A stretch of 64,000 nt of DNA from Micavibrio_B sp964399985 (GTDB taxonomy: Bacteria; Pseudomonadota; Alphaproteobacteria; Micavibrionales; Micavibrionaceae), in NCBI GenBank assembly GCA_964399985.1, contig CAYNRY010000001.1, positions 806,001-870,000 of the forward strand. Direction: 5' to 3'. Positions 51,600 through 59,631 of the stretch are shown here, piece by piece. The notes beneath the pieces are model-generated. The model did not search any database and was not told where the DNA came from. It worked only from the letters and a program-made list of their open reading frames with translations. How positions within the stretch are numbered: the stretch's first letter is position 1; each line of letters begins with the position of its first letter. Made by a program: the position numbers and the translations under genes.

Positions 51600-51827
51600 T
51601 TATTTGTGAACGACCAGTTTTAAATGCGTTTCCAGTCTGTATAAACCGAAGATAAAAAGAGCTGTTGTGACAGCCAAGCCAAGCGCGAAGGCTGAAATAA
51701 TTTCAGTATGAAATTGCCCGTGTTTGAAAAAACCAATCAGGCTTGCAAGGCTGGAGATAATTGTGCCAGCCAAAAACATAAGAGCCGTATAGCCGACCCC
51801 TTTCAACAATCTGGCAAAACGAAGCAT
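51600..51827 (-). CDS. Small two-helix membrane protein
   Basis: 75 residues with hydrophobic segments at about 12-34 and 44-64 and a short basic tail. Family not recognised. The ATG overlaps the stop of the DUF4236 gene by one base, so the two are coupled. It belongs to the three small genes inserted between lpd and lipA. Confidence 0.65.
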   Translation of the reverse strand: MLRFARLLKGVGYTALMFLAGTIISSLASLIGFFKHGQFHTEIISAFALGLAVTTALFIFGLYRLETHLKLVVHK

Positions 51828-52093
51828 TATTGTTGAGGCCCAAAGATCAGGTAGAGCACATAAAAGGCAAGCGCGGCGGCGAGGAAAATGTAATAGCCCT
51901 TCCCGCCCTTCCAGTATCGGGAATAACTCATCCCCGACCCCGGCAGGCCGACCGTGCCGCGAGTGCCTCTGGACGACAGATTGACGGTCGCGCCTTTTTT
52001 GCCGATGGAAGTGCTCACCCCGGATTTAGAGATGTTCAGCCTAATGCCGGGAAAAAGTTTGATACCTTTGCGGAAACGGAAACCGGGGAGCAT
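51827..52093 (-). CDS. DUF4236-domain small membrane protein
   Basis: 88 residues. The N-terminal two thirds match the DUF4236 pattern: GFRFRKGIKLFPGIRLNISKSGVSTSIGKKGATVNLSSRGTRGTVGLPGSGMSYS in pieces, with its repeating S-G turns. One hydrophobic helix closes the protein (about 68-85). DUF4236 function is unknown; it occurs widely in bacteria and phages, often before other domains. The gene abuts the preceding stop with no gap. Confidence 0.8.
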   Translation of the reverse strand: MLPGFRFRKGIKLFPGIRLNISKSGVSTSIGKKGATVNLSSRGTRGTVGLPGSGMSYSRYWKGGKGYYIFLAAALAFYVLYLIFGPQQ

Positions 52094-52591
52094 TTAGCTT
52101 TCTATCCTCAATCTATTTCTGAAAATCCTACGGACATCTAGGCTATCACTATTTTTGATCAACTCGTCTTCCTTATCTTGAAAAAATTGCCAGTCATTTT
52201 CATTATAATCATTACGCAGCTCATGATTACGATTGTGGCATTTGATGTAGGCATTTCTTCCCTCGTGATATATTTTTAATTGCTCTAATAATATCAATTT
52301 AATATCATCCAAAGCATATAAATCAGCTAGATATTCCGCTTTATTTAAGAGATCAAAATATTCCAAAGGAAACGCATGTTCGCTTTGGGCAAGAATCTGA
52401 CCAGCTCTCCTGTAGATGTCATAGATATCTTGGATAACTAGTCTATCGGTTTGCTTGGACTGATATTTAGCTATTCTCCATGCGATGAAACCTACTAAAG
52501 AAGTCGCCAAAAAAGTTAGAACTGATATAATTAACGAATAAATTTCGCTATTATTTCCCCAGTCATTAACGTGCTGGCCTAGATCAGACAT
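52094..52591 (-). CDS. Hypothetical protein with N-terminal membrane helix
   Basis: 165 residues. One hydrophobic segment (about 18-40) precedes a charged helical domain rich in Asn, Asp, Glu and Arg (FFQDKEDELIKNSDSLDVRRIFRN). Base composition is more AT-rich than lpd and lipA on either side. The ATG follows the lpd stop with no gap and the next gene starts right after this stop, so it is read with lpd. Not recognised. Confidence 0.7.
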   Translation of the reverse strand: MSDLGQHVNDWGNNSEIYSLIISVLTFLATSLVGFIAWRIAKYQSKQTDRLVIQDIYDIYRRAGQILAQSEHAFPLEYFDLLNKAEYLADLYALDDIKLILLEQLKIYHEGRNAYIKCHNRNHELRNDYNENDWQFFQDKEDELIKNSDSLDVRRIFRNRLRIES

Positions 52592-53992
52592 CTAAAAATG
52601 TATCGTCTTTCCATACGCATTAAGAACACTCTCATGCATCATCTCGCTTAATGTCGGATGCGGGAAGACGGTGTGCATTAATTCGGCTTCTGTAGTTTCG
52701 AGCGTTTTACCGACGGCGTAGCCTTGGATGAGTTCGGTGACTTCTGCGCCGATCATATGGGCACCGAGGAGTTGGCCGGTTTTGGCGTCAAAGATAGTTT
52801 TGACCAAACCTTCGGGTTCGCCGAGCGCGATGGCTTTACCGTTGCCCATGAACGGGAAGCGACCGACTTTGATATCGAGCCCCTGCTCTTTCGCTTTCGC
52901 TTCGGTCAGGCCGATGCTGGCGACTTGCGGCATGGAATAGGTACAGCCCGGGATTGAAGCGCGGTCGAGTGGATGGACGTCTTTAACGCCAGCGATCTTC
53001 TCAACGCAGATAACGCCTTCATGGGACGCTTTATGCGCGAGCCAAGGACCTGCGACGACATCGCCGATGGCGTAGACATTTGGCTCATCCGTGGCGAGCC
53101 ATTCATTAGTGACGATAATTCCGCGATCTGTTTTGACCTTGGTATTCGACAAACCGATATCCTCGATATTGGCAGAGATACCGACAGCCGAAATAACGCG
53201 ATCAACGGTGATTTTTTCAACCTTGCCGCCGATATCTACATGGGCGGTCACGTTGTTCGCGCCCTTCTCGAGCTTGGCAACTTTCGCACCGGTGATGATT
53301 TTCATGCCCTGTTTTTCAAAAGCCTTACGCGCCAGACCGGAGATTTCAGCATCTTCGGCAGGAAGAATTCTATCGATGACTTCGACAACGGTGACTTCCG
53401 CGCCTAGATTGCGGTAGAAGCTCGCGAATTCGATACCGATCGCACCGGAGCCGATGACCAATAAAGATTTCGGCATGTCGGTTGGAACCATGGCTTCGCG
53501 GTAGGACCAGACGAGTTTGCCATCCGCTTCAAGACCCGGGAATTGGCGTGCGCGTGCGCCTGTTGCAATAATGATGTTTTTGCCAGTGACGATTTGTTTC
53601 GATTTATCTTTCAGTTCGACTTCGATCTGGCCTTTGCCTTTCAGGCGACCGTAGCCGTCGATGACGGTAACTTTATTTTTCTTCAGCAAGTGACCAACAC
53701 CACCTGAGAGTTGCTTGGCAACGCCACGCGACCGCTCGACGACTTTCTTGATATCGAAGGAGGGTTTTTCATTGGACAGGCCATATTGATCGGCGTGCTG
53801 CATATAGTGAAATATTTCAGCCGAGCGCAGCAAAGCTTTCGTCGGGATACAACCCCAGTTCAGGCAGATACCACCCAGATGGTTCGCTTCGATCACGGCG
53901 ACGCTCAGCCCGAGTTGCGCACCACGAATAGCGGCAACATATCCGCCCGGGCCTGCGCCAAGAATTACAAGATCAAAAGATTGGTCAGCCAT
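52592..53992 (-). CDS. lpdA: Dihydrolipoyl dehydrogenase (E3)
   Basis: 466 residues. FAD motif GAGPGGYVAAIRGAQ near the N terminus, redox disulfide GGICLNWGCIPTKALL, NAD motif VIGSGAIGIEFASFYRNLGA and the C-terminal catalytic HPHPTLSE are all present. It reoxidises dihydrolipoyl groups of the PDH E2 subunit. It starts five bases after the pdhC stop and is the fourth core gene of the PDH operon. Confidence 0.97.
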   Translation of the reverse strand: MADQSFDLVILGAGPGGYVAAIRGAQLGLSVAVIEANHLGGICLNWGCIPTKALLRSAEIFHYMQHADQYGLSNEKPSFDIKKVVERSRGVAKQLSGGVGHLLKKNKVTVIDGYGRLKGKGQIEVELKDKSKQIVTGKNIIIATGARARQFPGLEADGKLVWSYREAMVPTDMPKSLLVIGSGAIGIEFASFYRNLGAEVTVVEVIDRILPAEDAEISGLARKAFEKQGMKIITGAKVAKLEKGANNVTAHVDIGGKVEKITVDRVISAVGISANIEDIGLSNTKVKTDRGIIVTNEWLATDEPNVYAIGDVVAGPWLAHKASHEGVICVEKIAGVKDVHPLDRASIPGCTYSMPQVASIGLTEAKAKEQGLDIKVGRFPFMGNGKAIALGEPEGLVKTIFDAKTGQLLGAHMIGAEVTELIQGYAVGKTLETTEAELMHTVFPHPTLSEMMHESVLNAYGKTIHF

Positions 53993-53997
53993 TTTAA

Positions 53998-55254
53998 TTA
54001 CACCAGCATCGAGACTGGGTTCTCGATATATTGTTTGAAGATTTGAAGATATTCCGCGCCGACCGCGCCATCGACGCAGCGATGATCGACAGAAAGAGTG
54101 ACAGTCATCACGGTGGCGATTTCTAGTTTTCCATTGATGACGACAGGTTTTTCGATCCCTGCGCCGACGGCCAGAATACAGGCCTGCGGCGGATTGATGA
54201 TCGCCTGGAAGTTGGTGATGCCGAACATGCCGAGATTGGAGACTGAGAAAGTTCCGCCCTGAAATTCCTCGGGTTTCAATTTGCCGTCACGCGCGCGCTT
54301 GGCAAGGTCTTTCATCTCGTTAGAAATGTCTTTGAGGCCCTTGGTCTCCGCCGCTTTGATGATCGGCGTGATTAAACCATTCGGTGTCGCCACCGCAACG
54401 GAAATATCCGCGTTTTCGTATTGAAGAACGGCATCATCCGTCCATGACACGTTCGCCGCCGGATAGGCTTTGAGCGCCATCGCAGAAGCCTTGATCACGA
54501 AATCATTGACGGAGAGTTTGTAAGCGTCTTTGCCTTGCTTGTTGAGTTCAGCGCGCGCTGCCATCAGATGGGTCAGGTTGCAATCGATGCTTAAGTAGAA
54601 ATGCGGAACGGTTGTTTTGGATTCGAGAAGGCGTTTTGCGACGATCTTCTTGATATTGTTGTTCGGAATTTCCGTGTATTTCATGCCATAGGCATTGGAG
54701 AGCGTTTTTGCGTCCGCAGATGGTGCAGAAGACTTCTGTGCTGCCGCCGGAGCCGCGCCAGCCTTGGCATTTTCAACATCATGCTTGACGATACGGCCAT
54801 GTGGGCCGGAGCCCTTGACGGATGATAGATCAAGACCTTTTTGCTCGGCAATACGGCGGGCCAGAGGCGTTGCGAATACGCGGTTGCCGGAGTGCGCAAC
54901 AGGAGCTGCTGTTTTTGTAGGCTCAGCAGCTTTCGGCGCTTCTTCTTTTTTGACTTCAGCTTTCGGAGCAGCCGCAGGTGCCGGGGCTTTATCAGCAGCA
55001 GAGGCGTCTTCGCCCTCTTCCAGCAGAACAGCGATAGGTGTGTTAACGGCAACACCAGCAGTTCCGGCTTCGATTAAAATTTTTCCAATCGTACCTTCGT
55101 CAACAGCTTCGACTTCCATCGTCGCCTTGTCGGTTTCGATTTCGGCGATCACGTCCCCGGCCTTGACTTTATCGCCGGATTTCTTGAGCCATTTCGCCAG
55201 AGTACCTTCGGTCATCGTCGGCGACAGGGCTGGCATTAGGATATTGATAGGCAT
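53998..55254 (-). CDS. pdhC: Pyruvate dehydrogenase E2, dihydrolipoyl acetyltransferase
   Basis: 418 residues. One lipoyl domain (1 to about 80) with the lipoylated lysine in ETDKATMEVEAVDEG, an Ala/Lys/Pro-rich linker, a peripheral-subunit-binding domain (ATPLARRIAEQKGLDLSSVKGSGPHGRIVKHDV) and a catalytic domain ending in DHRCVDGAVGAEYL, with the DHRxxDG motif intact. It forms the core of the PDH complex. AAGGGA precedes the start. The lipoyl-domain DNA is nearly identical to that of pdhB. Confidence 0.96.
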   Translation of the reverse strand: MPINILMPALSPTMTEGTLAKWLKKSGDKVKAGDVIAEIETDKATMEVEAVDEGTIGKILIEAGTAGVAVNTPIAVLLEEGEDASAADKAPAPAAAPKAEVKKEEAPKAAEPTKTAAPVAHSGNRVFATPLARRIAEQKGLDLSSVKGSGPHGRIVKHDVENAKAGAAPAAAQKSSAPSADAKTLSNAYGMKYTEIPNNNIKKIVAKRLLESKTTVPHFYLSIDCNLTHLMAARAELNKQGKDAYKLSVNDFVIKASAMALKAYPAANVSWTDDAVLQYENADISVAVATPNGLITPIIKAAETKGLKDISNEMKDLAKRARDGKLKPEEFQGGTFSVSNLGMFGITNFQAIINPPQACILAVGAGIEKPVVINGKLEIATVMTVTLSVDHRCVDGAVGAEYLQIFKQYIENPVSMLV

Positions 55255-55266
55255 GTTGTCAGTCCC

Positions 55267-56691
55267 TTATTTGTAGCAAACTTTTTTGACAGCCGCGATG
55301 ATGTCATCGACTTGCGGCACAGCGAGTTTTTCGAGGTTGGCGGCGTATGGCAGCGGAACGTCTTTAGCAGAGACGCGTGTTACAGGCGCATCGAGATAAT
55401 CGAAGGCGTGTTCGTTGACGACAGAGGCGATTTCAGACCCGATACCGGCATAGCCCCAACCTTCTTCACAAGTGACGATACGATTGGTTTTCTTTACCGA
55501 TTCAATAATGGTCCAGCGATCGAGAGGACGGATCGTGCGAAGGTTGATGACTTCCGCCTTGATGCCCTCTTCTTCGAGTTTCTTCGCGGCTTCCAAGGCA
55601 CGACCTACCATGATCGAGAACGCAACGATGGTGACATCGGTACCTTCTTTTTCTATTTTGGCGCGGCCAATCGGGATGACGAAATCTTCATCGGTCGGAA
55701 CTTCGAAAGATTGTCCGTAGAGAAGCTCGTTTTCAAGCACGACGACCGGGTTCGGATCGCGGATCGCCGCTTTCAGCAAACCCTTGGCATCAGCCGCAGA
55801 CCAAGGAGAAACAACTTTCAAGCCCGGAACATGGGCGTACCAGCTGGCGTAACATTGTGAGTGCTGGGCCGCGACGCGGGACGCGGAACCGTTAGGGCCG
55901 CGGAACACGATTGGAGAACCAAGTTGACCGCCGGCCATGTATAAAGTTTTTGCGGCAGAGTTGATGATGTGATCAATCGCCTGCATGGCGAAGTTGAAGG
56001 TCATGAATTCAACGATAGGCTTCAGGCCCGACATGGCCGAGCCAACGGCAAGACCTGCGAAACCGTGTTCGGTAATCGGTGTATCAATGACACGGTCTGG
56101 TCCGAATTCCTGCAACAGGTTTTGCGTTACTTTATAAGCGCCCTGATATTCGGCAACTTCTTCACCCATCAGGTAAACATTTTCGTCCGCTCGCATTTCT
56201 TCGGCCATCGCGTCGCGTAATGCTTCGCGGACGGTCTGGGTATGCGTAGACACCATGAATTTCGCTTCGTCGAAAACAGGCGGCTCGATGACTTCGCCTT
56301 GCGCGTAAAGAATGTCGCGGTTGTCGATTTGTTTACCTCCCGCTTGTGCGGCGACTTCGGTTTTAATCGGCGCTGCTTCTTCTTTCGGTTTTACATCCGA
56401 TTTGGCAGCAGGTGCGGTTTCCGGTGTCGGATTGTCATTGACCGTTTCACCTTCTTCGATAAGCAAAGCAATAGGCGTATTAACTGCCACGCCTTGCGTA
56501 CCTTCGGAAATCAGGATTTTACCCAAGATACCTTCATCGACGGCTTCGACTTCCATCGTCGCCTTGTCGGTTTCGATTTCGGCGATGACATCACCGGCTT
56601 TGACTTTATCGCCTTCCTTTTTGATCCAGCGGGCAAGATTGCCTTCGGTCATGGTCGGCGAAAGAGCTGGCATTAAAACTTGTACTGACAT
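55267..56691 (-). CDS. pdhB: Pyruvate dehydrogenase E1 beta with N-terminal lipoyl domain
   Basis: 474 residues. Residues 1-80 are a lipoyl domain (lysine in ETDKATMEVEAVDEG), then a Pro/Ala linker, then the transketolase-type beta subunit from about 145 (REALRDAMAEEMRADENVYLMGEEVAEYQGAYKVTQNL in pieces; RTIRPLDRWTI near the end). A lipoyl domain on E1 beta is characteristic of Alphaproteobacteria. AGGA lies about eight bases before the ATG. A mobile-looking unit separates it from pdhA. Confidence 0.96.
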   Translation of the reverse strand: MSVQVLMPALSPTMTEGNLARWIKKEGDKVKAGDVIAEIETDKATMEVEAVDEGILGKILISEGTQGVAVNTPIALLIEEGETVNDNPTPETAPAAKSDVKPKEEAAPIKTEVAAQAGGKQIDNRDILYAQGEVIEPPVFDEAKFMVSTHTQTVREALRDAMAEEMRADENVYLMGEEVAEYQGAYKVTQNLLQEFGPDRVIDTPITEHGFAGLAVGSAMSGLKPIVEFMTFNFAMQAIDHIINSAAKTLYMAGGQLGSPIVFRGPNGSASRVAAQHSQCYASWYAHVPGLKVVSPWSAADAKGLLKAAIRDPNPVVVLENELLYGQSFEVPTDEDFVIPIGRAKIEKEGTDVTIVAFSIMVGRALEAAKKLEEEGIKAEVINLRTIRPLDRWTIIESVKKTNRIVTCEEGWGYAGIGSEIASVVNEHAFDYLDAPVTRVSAKDVPLPYAANLEKLAVPQVDDIIAAVKKVCYK

Positions 56692-56700
56692 TACATTTTC

Positions 56701-57153
56701 CTAGTTTACAATTTTATTTTCACGCGAAGACCCGAAGTCCCGAAGGGATTTAGGTACATAGCGTTTAATTCCGTTTTTTATCAAGGGCACATTGAAGTTG
56801 ACCAAAAGCCCAATGGGTAATTTAGACATTTTCAAATATGAATACATTTGGGCTTCAAAAACCGGATGCATAGTTTCTACAGCTTTCAATTCTATTAATA
56901 TTTTATTTTCAACAACGATATCCAATCTGAAATCTGAAGAAATTAATTGATCATTATAGGTCAGTTGCAGAGGGTATTGCCTCATGAATTTTAGGCTTTG
57001 ATCTTTTAATTCAATGCATAAACAATCTTCGTAAATCTTTTCAAGATAACCAGGACCTAATTTCTTATGAACCTGAAAAATACAATCAACCACGCGTTTA
57101 GACAGATCATTCAGATCTGAAGCGAGATCGCTGTATTTTTTCAAAGCCTCCAT
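56701..57153 (-). CDS. GxxExxY family protein
   Basis: 150 residues. It has the family features: HKKLGPGYLEKIYEDCL (the G-x-x-E-x-x-Y motif, GYLEKIY), LIELKAVETM and LGLLVNFNVPLIKNGIKR-like ILLVNFNVPLIKNG. The fold is PDDEXK-nuclease-like, with D and ExK in FRLDIVVENKILIELK, but activity is unproven. It lies between pdhA and pdhB on the same strand and is bounded by 24-base inverted repeats; the 3' one is partly coding for its C terminus. GxxExxY genes are often found as isolated inserts. Confidence 0.88.
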   Translation of the reverse strand: MEALKKYSDLASDLNDLSKRVVDCIFQVHKKLGPGYLEKIYEDCLCIELKDQSLKFMRQYPLQLTYNDQLISSDFRLDIVVENKILIELKAVETMHPVFEAQMYSYLKMSKLPIGLLVNFNVPLIKNGIKRYVPKSLRDFGSSRENKIVN

Positions 57154-57179
57154 TTCTTCGGTCCTTCGGATCTTCGCGT
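56722..57179. mobile_element. GxxExxY unit bounded by imperfect 24-base inverted repeats
   Basis: The left end (56722-56745) starts ACGCGAAGAC and the right end (57156-57179), read on the other strand, starts ACGCGAAGAT; they match at 21 of 24 positions. Each is built from three CGAAG units spaced seven to eight bases. The unit is 458 bases and interrupts the pdhA-pdhB junction, normally tight in this class. No transposase is inside, so it would need help in trans. Mobility is inferred from the repeats and position. Confidence 0.72.
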
Positions 57180-58223
57180 TTAATTTACTTCGAAAGGCAC
57201 AAGAACATCTGTCCAGAGTTCATCTGGATTTGGTTCCGGGGATTCTTGGGCGAAGCTGGCGGCTTCGGCGACGATGTCTTTGACTTCCTTATCAATCGGT
57301 TTCAGATCGTCTTCGGTCATACCGCCTTTTTCGAACATCAGTTTTCTCAAACGCTCGATAGGATCGCTTTCTGTTTTAAATTTTTCGACTTCGTCTTTCG
57401 TGCGGTATTTCGCTGGATCGGACATTGAGTGACCGCGGTAACGGTAGGTTTTGACTTCCAAAATATACGGGCCGTTGCCGGAGCGAACGTAGTCCAAAGC
57501 CTGACGCGCAACGGCCTGAACCGCCAACACATCCATACCGTCTACCTGTTCACCCGGGATATCGAAGCCTTCGCCGCGCTTGAAGAATTCACCCGCAGAG
57601 TGACGCTTGGTTGATGTACCCATCGCATATTGGTTATTTTCAATGACATATAGAACTGGCAGATTCCAGAGTTTTGCCATGTTAAAGCATTCGTAAACCT
57701 GGCCTTGGTTCGCCGCGCCATCACCCATATAGGAAACCGCCACGCCGCCGTCTTTTTTGTATTTGTGGGTGAAGGCAAGACCTGTCCCGATAGAAGTCGA
57801 CGCGCCGACGATACCGTGACCGCCGTAGAACCCTTTTTCGCGGGAGAACATGTGCATGGAACCGCCCTTGCCGCGTGAGTAACCGCCGATGCGGCCTGTC
57901 AGTTCCGCCATGATCCCTTTTGGGTCCATGCCGATGGCCAGCATGTGCGCGTGGTCGCGGTAAGTGGTGACAACCGTATCCTGTTCTTCCTGCATCGACT
58001 GGATCCCGGTAACCACCGCTTCCTGACCGATATATAAGTGACAGAAACCGCCGATAAGGCCCATCCCGTATAACTGCCCGGCTTTTTCTTCGAAGCGGCG
58101 GATCAGGAGCATCTCGCGGTAGAGTTTTTTCATCTCTTCCGGGGTCGGCTGGCTTTCGGTATTTGATATTGTTTTCGGTTGTTTAGAGCTGGCTTTTGAA
58201 GCCGTTTTGGTAGCTGCTGACAC
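57180..58223 (-). CDS. pdhA: Pyruvate dehydrogenase E1 alpha
   Basis: 347 residues from GTG at 58223, which has GGAGAAG upstream; a TTG at 58241 without a ribosome site would add six residues. The thiamine diphosphate motif is GDGAANQGQVYECFNMAKLWNLPVLYVIENN, and the regulatory-type loop RYRGHSMSDPAKYR is present. With PdhB it decarboxylates pyruvate. It is the first gene of the PDH operon; the region 58242-58424 should hold its promoter, but I see no clear hexamers on that strand. Confidence 0.95.
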   Translation of the reverse strand: MSAATKTASKASSKQPKTISNTESQPTPEEMKKLYREMLLIRRFEEKAGQLYGMGLIGGFCHLYIGQEAVVTGIQSMQEEQDTVVTTYRDHAHMLAIGMDPKGIMAELTGRIGGYSRGKGGSMHMFSREKGFYGGHGIVGASTSIGTGLAFTHKYKKDGGVAVSYMGDGAANQGQVYECFNMAKLWNLPVLYVIENNQYAMGTSTKRHSAGEFFKRGEGFDIPGEQVDGMDVLAVQAVARQALDYVRSGNGPYILEVKTYRYRGHSMSDPAKYRTKDEVEKFKTESDPIERLRKLMFEKGGMTEDDLKPIDKEVKDIVAEAASFAQESPEPNPDELWTDVLVPFEVN

Positions 58224-58362
58224 GGATGTATCTTCTCCCAATTTGTGAACTTGAGCGATGAATTACACGATTTTAACCAATGCCGCCAATGGTTTAGTTT
58301 GTGCATTGCGCAAATTGGAACGTATGGTAAACAAAGGAGAACAACAAATTTTAAAATAAAGT

Positions 58363-58391
58363 TTGCATTTCCATAATGTTTAATTTATGGT
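58363..58391 (+). promoter_or_regulatory. Weak candidate promoter of the small secreted-protein gene
   Basis: -35 TTGCAT (58363-58368), 17-base spacer, -10 TATGGT (58386-58391), 33 bases before the ATG at 58425. Spacing is ideal, but the hexamers match consensus at only 3 and 4 of 6 positions. The whole 183-base gap to pdhA is AT-rich. Confidence 0.35.
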
Positions 58392-58424
58392 TAACGCAGA
58401 ATCTAGGTAATAAAGGGAAATATA

Positions 58425-58931
58425 ATGAAATTAGCAAAACAACTTTTAATGGCAGCTACGGTAGTTGTTGCAACTCCAGCTAGCGCTCAAGTCCCTGGCA
58501 CAGGACCTTTACAGCAAACTACGGGCTCTACACATTATGATGACTGCTGTTCTACTCCAAATAATCTGGGACCCAATACACAAGTAGATAATCCATCTAT
58601 AGATAAAACTCAGCAAACAAATGCGACTTCCATATCAGGGGGTGCTGGCGGCAATGCAGGAACTATAGAAATTGAACTGACAAAAGAGCAGAAACAAGTT
58701 TGCCGCATTTCAACACCATCCATTTCAACACCATCCATTTCAACACAATTCGGAGGTTTATCCTTCGGTGAAACATATAATTCAAAATCTATTGGTGATG
58801 TTGAAAATCGTATTGAAAGGATGTGCAAGGTAGCCATAGCTTCCATTGATCCTAATGGTACAAAAGCTTTTGGTGAAATTCCTGCTCAATGCAACAAGCA
58901 AAAGCCTACAGGATTAAATCTCGACCGTTAA
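58425..58931 (+). CDS. Hypothetical secreted protein with tandem repeats
   Basis: 168 residues, AAAGGG before the ATG. A signal peptide is clear (MKLAKQLLMAATVVVATPASAQ, cleavage after about 21). The mature part is low-complexity, with DDCCSTPNN, a glycine-rich SGGAGGNAG and the tandem ISTPS repeats coded by 15-base units (58706-58748). Four cysteines may form disulfides. Family not recognised. Base composition is more AT-rich than the neighbouring pdhA and eno, suggesting recent acquisition or relaxed constraint. Confidence 0.68.
   Translation: MKLAKQLLMAATVVVATPASAQVPGTGPLQQTTGSTHYDDCCSTPNNLGPNTQVDNPSIDKTQQTNATSISGGAGGNAGTIEIELTKEQKQVCRISTPSISTPSISTQFGGLSFGETYNSKSIGDVENRIERMCKVAIASIDPNGTKAFGEIPAQCNKQKPTGLNLDR
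58706..58748 (+). repeat. 15-base tandem repeat in secreted-protein gene
   Basis: The unit CATTTCAACACCATC occurs twice exactly (58706-58720, 58721-58735) and a third time partly (from 58736). The length is a multiple of three, so unit gain or loss keeps the frame and changes the protein length by five residues. Confidence 0.85.
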
Positions 58932-58987
58932 TTCTTATCTAAAAAATCTAATTAACAAAGTAAAATTTCAATAATAGAAGGACAAAA

Positions 58988-59191
58988 ATGAAATTGTCAG
59001 AGAAATTAAAAATGATTGCTGTTGCATGTTTTACGACTGAAGTTAGAAATGAAAAATTCCCGTCTCTTTACGGCACTTCTCCTACATGTACCATGGGATG
59101 TGATGAGCCGGTAAAATTAGATTTGGATTGTTATCAACATAAAATGACTCCCGGCGAACCACCGGTTATTTTTCATTCACCTAGAATTTAA
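58988..59191 (+). CDS. Small cysteine-containing hypothetical protein
   Basis: 67 residues, with GAAGGA before the ATG. It begins MKLSEKLKMIAVACF, similar in style to the preceding gene, but has no clear signal-peptide cleavage site. Cysteines are at PTCTMGCDEP and DLDCYQ; the end is PPVIFHSPRI. Unknown family. It lies 56 bases after the secreted-protein gene on the same strand and ends three bases before ftsB on the other strand. Confidence 0.6.
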   Translation: MKLSEKLKMIAVACFTTEVRNEKFPSLYGTSPTCTMGCDEPVKLDLDCYQHKMTPGEPPVIFHSPRI

Positions 59192-59193
59192 TT

Positions 59194-59508
59194 TTAGTTT
59201 TTTGATAAAACATCCACTTCGCCGGGTCGTCTGAAACCGAGAACGATCCGTGCGCGTTCTTCGAGGAGATCTTTGTTGATTGAACCCGGACGGAGCATGG
59301 AGACTTTTTTCTCGAGCTGTTCGTGTTCATGTGCCAGTTCAAAGGAGTTTTTCTCCAGATTAGCGACCGATTTTTCGAGGGTCATGTAGCGGATCAGCGA
59401 TCGCTCCCCCAGCATCAAATGGTAGGAAAAATAGACGAACAGGCCGATCCCGATCAAGGTGACGAGATTTTTGCGGACCAGGTAACGTTGTTCGAGCAGT
59501 TTTTTCAT
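59194..59508 (-). CDS. ftsB: Septum formation initiator, FtsB/DivIC family
   Basis: 104 residues. One membrane helix near the N terminus (about 14-33, VTLIGIGLFVYFSYHLML) is followed by a coiled coil (LEKSVANLEKNSFELAHEHEQLEKKVSML in pieces) and the family end ERARIVLGFRRPGEVDV. FtsB bridges FtsL and FtsQ in the divisome. It stands in the usual alphaproteobacterial place between eno and pdhA, although here a DedA gene also lies between it and eno. Confidence 0.93.
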   Translation of the reverse strand: MKKLLEQRYLVRKNLVTLIGIGLFVYFSYHLMLGERSLIRYMTLEKSVANLEKNSFELAHEHEQLEKKVSMLRPGSINKDLLEERARIVLGFRRPGEVDVLSKN

Positions 59509-59558
59509 GATTTATGAATCAAGGAGTTTAATGAAGTATAACCTGATTAAACCTTACT

Positions 59559-59630
59559 TGTCATCCCGGACTTGATCCGGGATCCAGATATGTCGCCGCC
59601 ATCTGGATTCCGGCTTTCGCCGGAATGACA
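59559..59630. repeat. Nested palindromic repeat, copy 4
   Basis: Outer arms TGTCATCCCGG and CCGGAATGACA pair with one mismatch; inner arms are ATCCAGAT and ATCTGGAT; end hairpins are CCCGGACTTGATCCGGG and TTCCGGCTTTCGCCGGAA. It fills the gap between ftsB and dedA, and its stable stem could act as a transcript end. Confidence 0.88.
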
Positions 59631-59631
59631 A

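Noticed and set aside
54681..55055. A 124-codon minus-strand reading frame rich in Leu, Lys and Arg inside pdhC
   Set aside because: It is a shifted reading of the Ala/Lys/Pro-rich linker of pdhC, which explains its low complexity; no ribosome site.
55312..55860. Long plus-strand frames opposite pdhB and pdhC (up to 193 codons)
   Set aside because: Antisense to well-conserved PDH genes; Phe/Arg-rich or Ala/Ser-rich composition is a shadow of the coding strand.
55081..56700. Duplicated DNA at the starts of pdhB and pdhC as a possible mobile repeat
   Set aside because: Both copies are the same functional lipoyl domain in frame; paralogy with possible gene conversion explains it better.
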